A stretch of 7,043 bases of DNA from Cyanobacteria bacterium HKST-UBA02 (lineage in GTDB: Bacteria; Cyanobacteriota; Vampirovibrionia; Obscuribacterales; Obscuribacteraceae): positions 1 through 7,043 of the forward strand of contig JAGQHH010000454.1 of assembly GCA_020431945.1 (NCBI GenBank), in the 5' to 3' direction. Below are positions 1 to 6,573 of the stretch, piece by piece. Within the stretch, counting starts at the first letter, position 1, and each line of letters starts with the position of its first letter. The notes beneath the pieces were generated by a model. The model was not told the origin of the DNA and made no database searches. It saw only the letters and a list, made by a program, of their open reading frames with translations. Position numbers and translations under genes: made by a program.

Positions 1-36
1 AAAGTCCGACGATTGAAAGATTTGACTCGATCTCAT
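1..36 (-). CDS. Possible 5' end of a gene leaving the window
   Basis: Read on the minus strand, an ATG at 36 opens a frame that stays open for 12 codons to the window edge (MRSSQIFQSSDF). An AGGAG Shine-Dalgarno (46-50) lies 9 nt before the ATG, which is good spacing. It would be the third gene of the minus-strand block, 75 nt after the 170-residue protein gene, with the dyad at 88-108 between them. Twelve residues are too few to recognise a family, and a good SD plus a short open frame can arise by chance, so this is a tentative start only. Confidence 0.35.
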   Translation of the reverse strand, partial: MRSSQIFQSSDF

Positions 37-87
37 AGGGTCCAACTCCTGCGCCACAAGGAAAGTTCCCGACATCCAGCGACAAGC

Positions 88-108
88 TTACAGCAGGTCT
101 GGCTGTAA
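88..108 (-). repeat. 7-bp inverted repeat after the 170-residue gene
   Basis: TTACAGC (88-94) and GCTGTAA (102-108) form a perfect 7-bp stem with a 7-nt loop, starting 3 nt beyond the stop codon of the upstream minus-strand gene. No run of T follows on the minus strand, so it is not a classical intrinsic terminator. It could be an mRNA 3'-end stabiliser, a partial terminator, or an operator for the possible gene starting at 36. Confidence 0.4.
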
Positions 109-111
109 TAA

Positions 112-624
112 TCATCTACCTGAGTGGAACTCTCCCGTCGAACAAGTCCACCGTATCGGCACCTGCACGCACCCCTCCCGGTGGCAATACTCTAACCTGT
201 CATCATAGATCTTGAAACTATCAGCACTCCCCGGTCTAGAGGAAGCTCCAACCACTTGTCCGACCTCCTCAGAGATGAACTCCTTCCCTTTCTGAGAAAA
301 GCGGTACTGCAGCTTAAAGCCTCCTTTCTCACTACTTAGTGGAAATGTAATCTCCACAGACCCACCAGGCTCAATCCGAGAGAATGCATACCGTCTACCA
401 CAAACATCGATGCTCCCCTCGGCAACGGACTTATCCGAACAGTTCTCGACGCTTACTCTATCGACGTTAAGATTCAGAAGCAGACCAGCAACTCCCAGGA
501 TGATCGTGAGGGCTGAAACAGCGAGCACCTCTCTGGCTCCTCGCCTGAATGTCGATAGCTCTTCTTGCCGAGACTTCAGATTCGTCCCCCGCAAAGCGCT
601 TTCGTGACTCCAGTAACCAGGCAT
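112..624 (-). CDS. Single-pass membrane protein with a Cys-containing extracytoplasmic domain, function unknown
   Basis: This is a 170-residue protein that I do not recognise. A basic N-terminal stretch (about residues 18-32, rich in K and R) precedes one strong hydrophobic segment (about 33-54). This predicts an N-in anchor with some 115 residues outside the cytoplasm. The outer part has alternating polar and hydrophobic residues typical of beta strands, and five cysteines (62, 75, 147, 152, 161) that could form disulfides. There is no lipobox and no catalytic motif. The start at 624 is well supported: GGAGG (633-637) ends 8 nt before the ATG, and the nearer upstream ATG is too close to the SD. 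That SD overlaps the TAG stop of the 837-residue membrane protein gene and the gap is 12 nt, so the two are co-transcribed and probably translationally coupled. A role as accessory subunit of that protein is inferred from this coupling alone. Confidence 0.82.
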   Translation of the reverse strand: MPGYWSHESALRGTNLKSRQEELSTFRRGAREVLAVSALTIILGVAGLLLNLNVDRVSVENCSDKSVAEGSIDVCGRRYAFSRIEPGGSVEITFPLSSEKGGFKLQYRFSQKGKEFISEEVGQVVGASSRPGSADSFKIYDDRLEYCHREGCVQVPIRWTCSTGEFHSGR

Positions 625-632
625 AGCTCATG

Positions 633-638
633 CCTCCT
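633..638 (-). promoter_or_regulatory. Shine-Dalgarno overlapping the upstream stop codon
   Basis: AGGAGG on the minus strand lies 8 nt before the ATG at 624 and shares bases with the TAG stop (637-639) of the preceding gene. It fixes the start of the 170-residue protein and indicates translational coupling between the two genes. Confidence 0.8.
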
Positions 639-3150
639 ACAGATGCGGAACCACCGTTACCGGCTGCGCCAGGACGACCGAGCCCAGCCATACAAGCACT
701 GCAATCAAAGGACCAGATACCAGAAGCAACGACGCGAAGGCACTGCCCATAGAGCCGACAAAGAATAGAGCCCTGCAGAGCAGAAAATGCCAGCCCACCG
801 CCAGGCCCAGAGCGCTATTTGGAAGCAATGAGAACAACCGAGTGATCGATGCACCCAGATCGCCATCCAGCCACTTCTGACTCACCATGAAAACGAGCAC
901 GGCAAGCAGTGGAATGGGAAGCACAGTTATGAGCCAGGCAAAAGTCCTCTGCTTCTTCGTCTGCTCAGCAGGAACCACAAAACCAAGCGAAGCAGCCGGA
1001 GCCGCTACAACAACCCTAGATCGGATCGAATAGGAGAGGATAACGGCATAGTAGATAAACATGGCTATCCAGCCAAGAGAACGATTTCCCAGCCACATTC
1101 CCAGATATTCCAGACAGACGCCGAGGATGCCTCCCACCAGATTGAAAGCAAGAGCTTCGCTGGCAATCTTGCTTGTCTTGAAGAAGAGCCCGAAGATAAT
1201 TGCCGAGAATATCATCGGGAACAGATAAACGGCGGTGCAAGCAAGACCACCAGTCAGAATTCCGAAGCGGCTGAATTCGGAGCAATTAACCAGGGTCGTT
1301 ACTCCCAGAGACATAATCAGGGCGACACCGGCAGGAACTATCCAACGGACTGTCAATCTCGAAGCCAGGTATGTTCCAGCGATAATGACCAGCATGACAC
1401 CGCCGATGATGAAGCTGTTCACAAGCCAGGTCGATCCGCAAAGAAGCGAGATATCAGCTATCGCTCTGGTCTCAAGAAGCATGAATCCGGCACCGAGACC
1501 AAACATCTGCCAGTTGAAGACACTCCTGGCACCGCGGACGAACTGCGTAGATACAGGCAAAAGCCCGGTAAGAAGAATGGCGATGATCGGCACCCAGTAT
1601 ATCGGCGGGATACCAGGCTTCCGCAAGAAGAGAAAGGGCCAGTCATCGGTACAGACCGTCATGGCGCCGGCGTATTTTGCCGGTCTAGGCTCCCAGCCAG
1701 GCGACTCGAAACGAGCGTCCTCACTCAATCCCGGACCGGCAGCGATAAAGCCGGTCTGCATGCGGCTTGCCTTGTACCAACCAAGCGCCTTGCGACCCGA
1801 TCCGCTGGTCAAGTTGTTGACCTGACGCTGCCACAACCAGTCAGGTTCGGCGATGAAAGCGATGGTGATGATCCCGTCGTCTTTGAGATGACTGCAGGCT
1901 TCCTCGATGGCTTCCCGGGTGAAGATATAGTTGTCTGTCCGCAACGAGGACATAGATGAAAACGCCGCATGGCTGTCGAGAAGGCCGAATACTATGAAAT
2001 CATACTTCGAGTCCGTATTCTTGAGAAAGGTCCGAGCATCCATGTTATATGTGGTGACTCGATCATCTGAGTAGGGCTTGTTCGGATGCATCTGTTTGCC
2101 GATCTCGAGAATTCTAGGATCGATTTCGACAGCATCGACATGGCCGGCACCATTCCGCAAAGCAGCAGCCACGTCTGAGCCGGTGCCGGCCCCCAGTACG
2201 AGAACATCCGACCCTTTCGAATCTCTCAGCCGAAAAGGCTTGCCATGAAAGTCCAGGATCTGCTTTCTCAGTGGCTCGGAGAATCTCTTCACAGACTCTT
2301 CCGAACCGTCCACCATGGACTGGAAAGAGTCATAGTTGATGAAAACATCTGTGCCGAGACTTACATCCCGCAGCTCTTTCTCTTCGAACATGGACTTTCT
2401 GAGGTCTATTCGATAGTACGGAGACCAGACAGTCTTTTGAAACTCCTTTCCAAAAGCGATGGGCGATACCAGCGGTGCGAGATAAACGCTGTACACGATT
2501 CCCAGGACGATAATGAGTCCGTATTCGATCCTCCGCTCGAGCAGAAAGAACAAGACACCCGCCACCGCCAGCCAGACCTCCGGACCAGTGCCCAGGAAGC
2601 TCAGGAGCGAATAAAGCACTACCCCGAGAAGGGCACCGAAGACATTGATCCCATATGCTTCAAGAACAGGCAGCTCCTGGAAGAGCTTGCCGATCCGCTG
2701 CCCGATTCCGACAAAGGGGAAGGCTGTAAGAGCAAAGAGAAGGACCATGATAGTGAGATTGGTCGCAAAGGAAAGCGCCGTCACCGTCTGAGAGAAGTCG
2801 CCGAACATGACGACATCGGATGGGGGCAGGAGAGTCAGATGCGTTAGCCCAAGGGGAAATGCGCAGACAAGAATCCCAGCCAGATAAAGAACCGAGATAC
2901 CGGACCATTTGAAAAAATCGTACTTGCGATTCCACCAGATGAAGCCCAGAGAAAGACCAAGAAACGCCGACAAAAGGGGCAAGTTCTTGAAGTAAGCAAA
3001 GATCCTGACCTCGGTGGAAAGCCACCTGATCACCATGAGCTCAAGAAACAACGAGAGCACACTTATCGCAAGCAGCATCAGGCGGAGGCGCATCCCCTCA
3101 GGCGTATTGACCGAAGGAGGCGCCGAGATTTGACTGTCTGTGCTTTCCAT
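637..3150 (-). CDS. Multi-spanning membrane protein with central spermidine-synthase-like (Rossmann) domain
   Basis: This 837-residue protein has three parts. Residues about 20-230 hold six or seven membrane helices, including the stretch FLELMVIRWLSTEVR and FKNLPLLSAFLGL, which is typical of membrane-bound spermidine-synthase-like proteins. Residues about 235-510 are a soluble Rossmann domain: motif I VLVLGAGTGSD (316-326), the acidic end of strand 2 VEIDP (341-345), MDA (370-372), and YDFIVFGLLDSHA (383-395). Residues about 515-710 are further helices with the family signature FGLGAGFMLLETRAI (550-564) and GSTWLVNS (572-579). Residues about 735-830 add an extra hydrophobic tail of two or three helices. 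The fold binds SAM or decarboxylated SAM. True polyamine synthesis is not shown, because the usual aminopropyltransferase active-site pattern is not evident; it may act on a membrane or envelope substrate. The ATG at 3150 has only a weak GGAAG just upstream, in contrast with the strong SD of the mini-ORF at 3253. It is the first gene of an operon with the 170-residue protein. Confidence 0.93.
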   Translation of the reverse strand: MESTDSQISAPPSVNTPEGMRLRLMLLAISVLSLFLELMVIRWLSTEVRIFAYFKNLPLLSAFLGLSLGFIWWNRKYDFFKWSGISVLYLAGILVCAFPLGLTHLTLLPPSDVVMFGDFSQTVTALSFATNLTIMVLLFALTAFPFVGIGQRIGKLFQELPVLEAYGINVFGALLGVVLYSLLSFLGTGPEVWLAVAGVLFFLLERRIEYGLIIVLGIVYSVYLAPLVSPIAFGKEFQKTVWSPYYRIDLRKSMFEEKELRDVSLGTDVFINYDSFQSMVDGSEESVKRFSEPLRKQILDFHGKPFRLRDSKGSDVLVLGAGTGSDVAAALRNGAGHVDAVEIDPRILEIGKQMHPNKPYSDDRVTTYNMDARTFLKNTDSKYDFIVFGLLDSHAAFSSMSSLRTDNYIFTREAIEEACSHLKDDGIITIAFIAEPDWLWQRQVNNLTSGSGRKALGWYKASRMQTGFIAAGPGLSEDARFESPGWEPRPAKYAGAMTVCTDDWPFLFLRKPGIPPIYWVPIIAILLTGLLPVSTQFVRGARSVFNWQMFGLGAGFMLLETRAIADISLLCGSTWLVNSFIIGGVMLVIIAGTYLASRLTVRWIVPAGVALIMSLGVTTLVNCSEFSRFGILTGGLACTAVYLFPMIFSAIIFGLFFKTSKIASEALAFNLVGGILGVCLEYLGMWLGNRSLGWIAMFIYYAVILSYSIRSRVVVAAPAASLGFVVPAEQTKKQRTFAWLITVLPIPLLAVLVFMVSQKWLDGDLGASITRLFSLLPNSALGLAVGWHFLLCRALFFVGSMGSAFASLLLVSGPLIAVLVWLGSVVLAQPVTVVPHL

Positions 3151-3216
3151 AGCTTCCGAGCCACCAAGAAGATGCCAACAGTGCAGGCGCAGACCAGCCA
3201 GGGAGAAGACCGGCCT

Positions 3217-3248
3217 GCTCGACTACTCAAATAGCCTGAAAGTCGAGC
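3217..3248 (-). promoter_or_regulatory. Hairpin in the leader of the membrane-synthase operon
   Basis: GCTCGACT (3217-3224) and AGTCGAGC (3241-3248) are perfect 8-bp complements separated by 16 nt. On the minus-strand transcript the stem contains codons 2-5 of the mini-ORF at 3253 on one side and sequence just past its stop on the other. Translation of the mini-ORF would melt the stem. That arrangement is compatible with ribosome-dependent control, but no T tract follows, so transcription attenuation is not directly shown. Confidence 0.4.
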
Positions 3249-3253
3249 GCCAT
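3227..3253 (-). CDS. Candidate 8-codon leader peptide (uORF)
   Basis: An ideal AGGAGG (3262-3267) sits 8 nt before an ATG at 3253, but the frame encodes only MALDFQAI and then TGA. It ends 76 nt before the ATG of the 837-residue protein and is in a different frame, so it is not that protein's N-terminus. This SD is the strongest in the 279-bp gap and far better than the one at 3150. It may be a true leader peptide, a relic of a decayed gene, or a chance match. The 8-bp hairpin at 3217-3248 overlaps it. Confidence 0.33.
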   Translation of the reverse strand: MALDFQAI

Positions 3254-3308
3254 TGCACCTTCCTCCTGTATATAGGCGGGCTCAAAAGGCAAGCAAGCAC
3301 CCATACGG

Positions 3309-3319
3309 GTATTAATTCT
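3309..3319 (-). repeat. AGAATTAATAC motif, copy 1 (upstream of the membrane-synthase operon)
   Basis: The minus-strand 11-mer AGAATTAATAC is identical to the one at 4019-4029 upstream of the lysozyme, in the same orientation. Here it lies 55 nt before the mini-ORF ATG. Its AT-rich core could belong to a promoter or an operator. I see no convincing -35 box at standard distance. Confidence 0.35.
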
Positions 3320-3362
3320 CGCTGTATTCGAAAAGCTGGAACCTGCCCTGAAGCAACCTCAC

Positions 3363-3384
3363 AAAAACTGGTAACAGTCTCTTC
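3363..3384 (-). terminator. Weak terminator-like hairpin after the lysozyme gene
   Basis: On the minus strand, ACTG-TTAC-CAGT (3378-3367) forms a short stem, extendable by A-U and G-U pairs on the left side, and it runs directly into five T (3367-3363). It lies about 50 nt beyond the lysozyme stop. The stem is short and poor in G+C, so termination would be inefficient at best. Confidence 0.3.
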
Positions 3385-3429
3385 ACAGCAGCCAGCCAGG
3401 CGCAATTCTGATCGTGAGCCAGATCTTGA

Positions 3430-3999
3430 TCAAGAAGGCGGCGAGGTCGTCACTCCAGCCTTTGCAAGCTCCTGGACCAGAGTCTTGTCGTCGGCAGCCC
3501 TCTTGCTAATAACCACCTTGCCGGTAAGGTAATAGAGAGCCTCAGTAGCCCTCCTGCGCCAGAGACCAAGACGCTTCTTCTTGGGCTTCCCGGAGAAGAT
3601 ATATTGAAGCATTGCACCGGCAGTCTCCCTTTTCTTACCGGCCCTGTGAAATTTCCCCGGGGAGCCGGACGGCCCCCACGCATACTCGTTGTTATAAAAG
3701 AAAGCGAGAGCCGCAGCAAACTCCTGGTCGGTGTGATTGGGAATAAGCTTGTTCAGACGCTCGGCTCTCGGCTGAATGTCTTTAGCAAAGAGCTCATCTA
3801 CCTCGTTAAGAGTGAGACCATTATCGTAGGTCCCATCTCTCACCTCGGTCTCGGTCAACTTGTGACCCCTCCCGATAGTCATGACTCCAGGTGGGTCGGC
3901 CTTACCGTGATAGGCATAGTATTTCCCATTGTGCTCGCCAGCGAGCCCTTCATATCCATGGATTATTTTGATGGTGGCATCAGGTATCTTTATAGTCAT
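3430..3999 (-). CDS. GH24 phage-type lysozyme (endolysin)
   Basis: This 189-residue muramidase of the T4/P22 type cleaves the MurNAc-GlcNAc bond of peptidoglycan. The GH24 triad is visible: Glu17 (HGYEG), Asp35 (KADPPG) and Thr41 in the signature GVMTIGRGH (38-46). The D-to-T distance is as in T4 lysozyme, but Glu17 and Asp35 are 18 apart instead of 9, so an insertion lies around 20-28. The second lobe shows FAAALAFFYNN (94-104) and the closing motif GLWRRRATEALYYL (145-158). There is no signal peptide or membrane anchor, so export would need a holin or another route, and neither is visible. I chose the ATG at 3999 because the catalytic domain begins at once; its SD is poor. An in-frame ATG at 4224 with GGAG 10 nt upstream would add 75 residues, but that stretch (Arg/Cys/Trp-rich) resembles no lysozyme domain. 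No phage genes flank it, suggesting a prophage relic or a domesticated lysozyme. Confidence 0.87.
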   Translation of the reverse strand: MTIKIPDATIKIIHGYEGLAGEHNGKYYAYHGKADPPGVMTIGRGHKLTETEVRDGTYDNGLTLNEVDELFAKDIQPRAERLNKLIPNHTDQEFAAALAFFYNNEYAWGPSGSPGKFHRAGKKRETAGAMLQYIFSGKPKKKRLGLWRRRATEALYYLTGKVVISKRAADDKTLVQELAKAGVTTSPPS

Positions 4000-4366
4000 A
4001 ATATGCTTTAAACCTATAGTATTAATTCTAGTACTACTCGTAACACCACGCCAAAGGGCTCCACTGCCACTTCTATCACGAGGACTTTCTCTCTGACAAG
4101 AACAATTGAAGGACAGATAGTAACAGCGTTGCAACATACGCCAGTGCCTGAAAGCGAGGAATAGATGCCGTGTGCCAAAGAGCCTTGATACACTATTCAA
4201 GCCACTCTCGACAGCACTCACCATTACAAATTGGCTCCAAAACAGGACTTTCGACTGGTCTCAAACCCGATACCAGCCTCAAAACCGTTATCTATTGCCA
4301 CTTTCCGGGCATAGGGTGATCGTAATCCCAAACAAAGGCGTTGATTCTTGACTGACCGCGAACATC
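4000..4366. other. 367-bp divergent intergenic region
   Basis: This gap separates the minus-strand lysozyme and the plus-strand papain/hydrolase gene and must hold both promoters. It contains the AGAATTAATAC motif (4019-4029) and, around it, TAGTA (4017-4021) and TACTA (4032-4036) as a short dyad. TACTAT (minus, 4021-4016) is a possible -10 for the lysozyme. On the plus strand TTGCCA (4295-4300) resembles a -35 box, but no good -10 follows. The minus frame is open back to 4224, but its composition does not look coding. No SD is visible before the ATG at 4367. Confidence 0.5.
4019..4029 (-). repeat. AGAATTAATAC motif, copy 2 (upstream of the lysozyme)
   Basis: This is the second copy of the minus-strand 11-mer, in the same orientation as that at 3309-3319. 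It ends 19 nt before the lysozyme ATG at 3999 and is followed on the minus strand by TATAGG. Its position fits a core promoter element or a regulator site next to one. Confidence 0.35.
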
Positions 4367-6298
4367 ATGGAACCACACGCAAGCTCAGAGCACCTCCCCA
4401 GGATCTTTGTCTGCGGAAAGTATCGAGTCCTGTCCACCGAAGCTGACCACTTCGATTTCAAAGACAAGCTATACAAGCCACCAGACATAGAGGTGCCAGC
4501 CTCACGATCTCTCGAGCAATATAAAACGCATGGCGTGCCTGTCCTGGACCAGGGATACGAAAATGCGGCAGCGTCGTTCGCACTGGCTACGGTGGCTAAT
4601 TATCTATATAAAGTAAAAAGCATAGATACAGATCGAAATGAAATAAGCCCTCAGATGCTCCTGGAAGCATCCCGGCGGTACTGCAAGCAAAAGCCGACCT
4701 CATCTCTCAGAAACATGCTCAAGACCTGGCACAAACACGGCGTGGCAAGCGCCACAGCCTGGCCATATCACTACGGGACAAACGATACCGCCTATACCAG
4801 AGAAAGAGCAGAAGATGCCCTTCTGAGACCCCTTCAAAGCTATGAGCGAGTCGATGAGAAGAGACTGGCAGTAATGCAGACAGCCATAGCTGAAGCAGGT
4901 GTTCTCTATGCCTCGGCCATGGTGCATGAAGGCTGGTCCAACGTCGACTACACAGGCCTAATAAGACAGGGCACCAATCTCCTGGGCACACATGCCTTTG
5001 CTATTGTCGGATACGACAGCGATGGCTTCTTCATCCAGAACACCTGGGGCAGGGAATGGGCAAAAGGCGGCTTCGCCAAGCTCAGCTATGCAGACTGGCT
5101 AGAAAACGGACTCGATGTCTGGGTAGCACGCCCGGGCGATATAGGGACTAAGAATAGAACAAAGGCTCTAAAGAGTAGCTATTGCGCGATCCCAGATTCG
5201 ATGCTGTCCGCGACTTTCTACGCTCTAAGGCCCCATGTCATAACAATGGGAGATGACGGGAGACTCTCGGGAACCGGCCGTTTTGCTACGAGCAGACAGG
5301 ACCTGGACAGTATCTTTGACGACTACTTGCCACACATAACAAGAGACTGGAAGAAGAAAAGGATTCTTCTGGTATTCGACAGTGGTCTTTGCACGAAGCG
5401 GGACACCGTACAGAAGGTCGCCGAGTTCAAATCGATCTTCCTAGATCTAGAAATATATCCGCTATTTGTCCTGCCAACCGTCAATCTATTCAATGAGCTC
5501 TCCTCCATGCTGGAGCAGCACGCCAAACCACTACACCCAGAAGCACTTTATGATGTCTACGGTCTTGGACCAAGCGACAGACTCGATGCCACCATGAAAA
5601 GCGTCTTCGAGCCTGTAGCCAGACATACGATGGATACCCTCTGCCAGACAGGACTGCAGTCCGCCAGCGAAGAACATGGGGCGACAAGAATTCTTGCCAG
5701 GAAACTAAAGTCTATGTGCGAACAGAACGATATCGAGCTTCACGTCCTGGCGCATAGCTTCGGAGCTCAATACCTGAATCCATTTCTTCAACTGGCAGCC
5801 ACAAGAGGAGTTACTTCATCCGGTCCGCTCAAGAGCGAATTCGGGCTCTCAATGAAACTCAAGTCTTGCACACTTCTGGCACCAGCCTGCAGTCTGTCCA
5901 GCTTCAATGACGTGTATAAGGTCCTGCTCCGGCAACAAGCCATAGAGAAGCTATCGATACATACGCTGAGCGACCGGCTCGAAAAGAACGACCGCTTTTC
6001 TCCGCTATACAGCCGGTCTCTTCTCAAGCTGCTATCCAATAGCATGAAGGAGCCTCTACTTGGTCTGGACAAAACCCTGACGGCAAGTGAGGAGCTTTGC
6101 GCGCTCGTGGAAAACGATCCCATGTTCAATTGGATAACAAGCGATGGACAGGTAATCGAGAAACAACCCATAAGCACAGCCACCATCCACAAAGACTTCG
6201 ACAGGGATGTTGCCACCTTGATCTCATTGGTGAGGTCGGTCCTTGGCACCCAATGCGATACTCCCAGCAATATAGAACCAGACATATTTGCAGCTTGA
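4367..6298 (+). CDS. Papain-fold (catalytic Cys lost) / alpha-beta hydrolase fusion protein
   Basis: This 643-residue protein has no evident signal peptide or membrane helix. Residues about 25-255 are a C1A papain-like domain of the bacterial type. The family motif DQGxEGxC appears as DQGYENAAASFALA (61-74), with Ala68 (codon GCA, 4568-4570) where the nucleophilic Cys belongs. The His is kept (THAFAIVGYD, His209), as are the Asn and Trp (QNTWG, Asn225), so the fold is clear but thiol proteolysis should be lost. Residues about 330-630 look like an alpha/beta hydrolase: strand KKRILLVF (330-337), nucleophile elbow LAHSFG (Ser464), LSD (Asp536, probable acid) and TIHKDFD (His608, probable base). 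The oxyanion region reads DSG (338-340) where HGG or similar is common. The hydrolase substrate (ester, lipid or amide) is unknown. The ATG at 4367 is the only plausible start: an in-frame TGA lies at 4349, the next Met is past the papain motif, and no SD is seen. It is transcribed away from the lysozyme. Confidence 0.93.
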   Translation: MEPHASSEHLPRIFVCGKYRVLSTEADHFDFKDKLYKPPDIEVPASRSLEQYKTHGVPVLDQGYENAAASFALATVANYLYKVKSIDTDRNEISPQMLLEASRRYCKQKPTSSLRNMLKTWHKHGVASATAWPYHYGTNDTAYTRERAEDALLRPLQSYERVDEKRLAVMQTAIAEAGVLYASAMVHEGWSNVDYTGLIRQGTNLLGTHAFAIVGYDSDGFFIQNTWGREWAKGGFAKLSYADWLENGLDVWVARPGDIGTKNRTKALKSSYCAIPDSMLSATFYALRPHVITMGDDGRLSGTGRFATSRQDLDSIFDDYLPHITRDWKKKRILLVFDSGLCTKRDTVQKVAEFKSIFLDLEIYPLFVLPTVNLFNELSSMLEQHAKPLHPEALYDVYGLGPSDRLDATMKSVFEPVARHTMDTLCQTGLQSASEEHGATRILARKLKSMCEQNDIELHVLAHSFGAQYLNPFLQLAATRGVTSSGPLKSEFGLSMKLKSCTLLAPACSLSSFNDVYKVLLRQQAIEKLSIHTLSDRLEKNDRFSPLYSRSLLKLLSNSMKEPLLGLDKTLTASEELCALVENDPMFNWITSDGQVIEKQPISTATIHKDFDRDVATLISLVRSVLGTQCDTPSNIEPDIFAA

Positions 6299-6326
6299 GC
6301 CACAAAGCCGAACCTAAAACGGCTCA
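6296..6326 (+). repeat. Dyad at the stop codon of the fusion gene
   Basis: TGAGCC (6296-6301, including the stop) pairs with GGCTCA (6321-6326). An alternative stem is AGCCG (6306-6310) with CGGCT (6320-6324) and a 9-nt loop. No T tract follows, so it is not a standard terminator; it may protect the mRNA 3' end. Confidence 0.3.
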
Positions 6327-6362
6327 GAATCATGCCATTTCATGTTGCGGTGTCCTGAAAGA

Positions 6363-6378
6363 TATAGGCACCCCTATA
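6363..6378 (+). repeat. 6-bp hairpin downstream of the fusion gene
   Basis: TATAGG (6363-6368), loop CACC, CCTATA (6373-6378): a perfect stem 64 nt after the stop codon. There is no following T run, so a terminator role is doubtful. Confidence 0.3.
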
Positions 6379-6452
6379 CACAATTATGGGCGCATGCATA
6401 AGGACAGCTCAGCGAGCCTGGAAATGACTCAAAAAGCCGCAATTTCTATCCG

Positions 6453-6539
6453 TATGTAACACACAAAACGCAATAAACAAGCCAATTTCAATGTATTCTC
6501 ACGAAGAAATATTGCAATCTCAAAACACCCTGTTACATA
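6453..6539. repeat. Widely spaced 9-bp inverted repeat in the AT-rich patch
   Basis: TATGTAACA (6453-6461) and TGTTACATA (6531-6539) are exact inverted copies 69 nt apart, flanking the likely promoter region of the gene at 6757. They could be paired operator half-sites for a looping regulator. A chance match is also plausible for AT-rich 9-mers. Confidence 0.3.
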
Positions 6540-6573
6540 TCCCAAACGACACCAAATATGCCACCACCGGGAA

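Noticed and set aside
1235..1825. 196-codon plus-strand open frame (and a similar one at 2245-2847)
   Set aside because: Both lie opposite the well-supported membrane protein gene and have low-complexity shadow compositions with no recognisable domain.
3223..3405. 60-residue Cys-rich frame on the minus strand with a TTG start
   Set aside because: There is no SD at the TTG, and the frame runs across the terminator-like site, the shared motif and the strong SD of another frame. It looks like non-coding leader sequence.
4013..4024. TAATACTATAGG on the minus strand, reminiscent of a T7-type promoter
   Set aside because: The central bases of the T7 promoter are missing, and the second copy of the surrounding motif at 3309-3319 does not continue with TATAGG. 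The resemblance is probably accidental.
4000..4224. 75-residue N-terminal extension of the lysozyme from an ATG at 4224 with a GGAG site 10 nt upstream
   Set aside because: The stretch is Arg-, Cys- and Trp-rich, has no signal peptide or helix pattern, and the GH24 domain already starts at the 3999 ATG. It remains possible but is less likely than the short form.
6097..6459. 120-codon plus-strand frame overlapping the end of the fusion gene
   Set aside because: Two thirds lies inside the fusion gene in another frame, there is no SD, and the composition is not protein-like.
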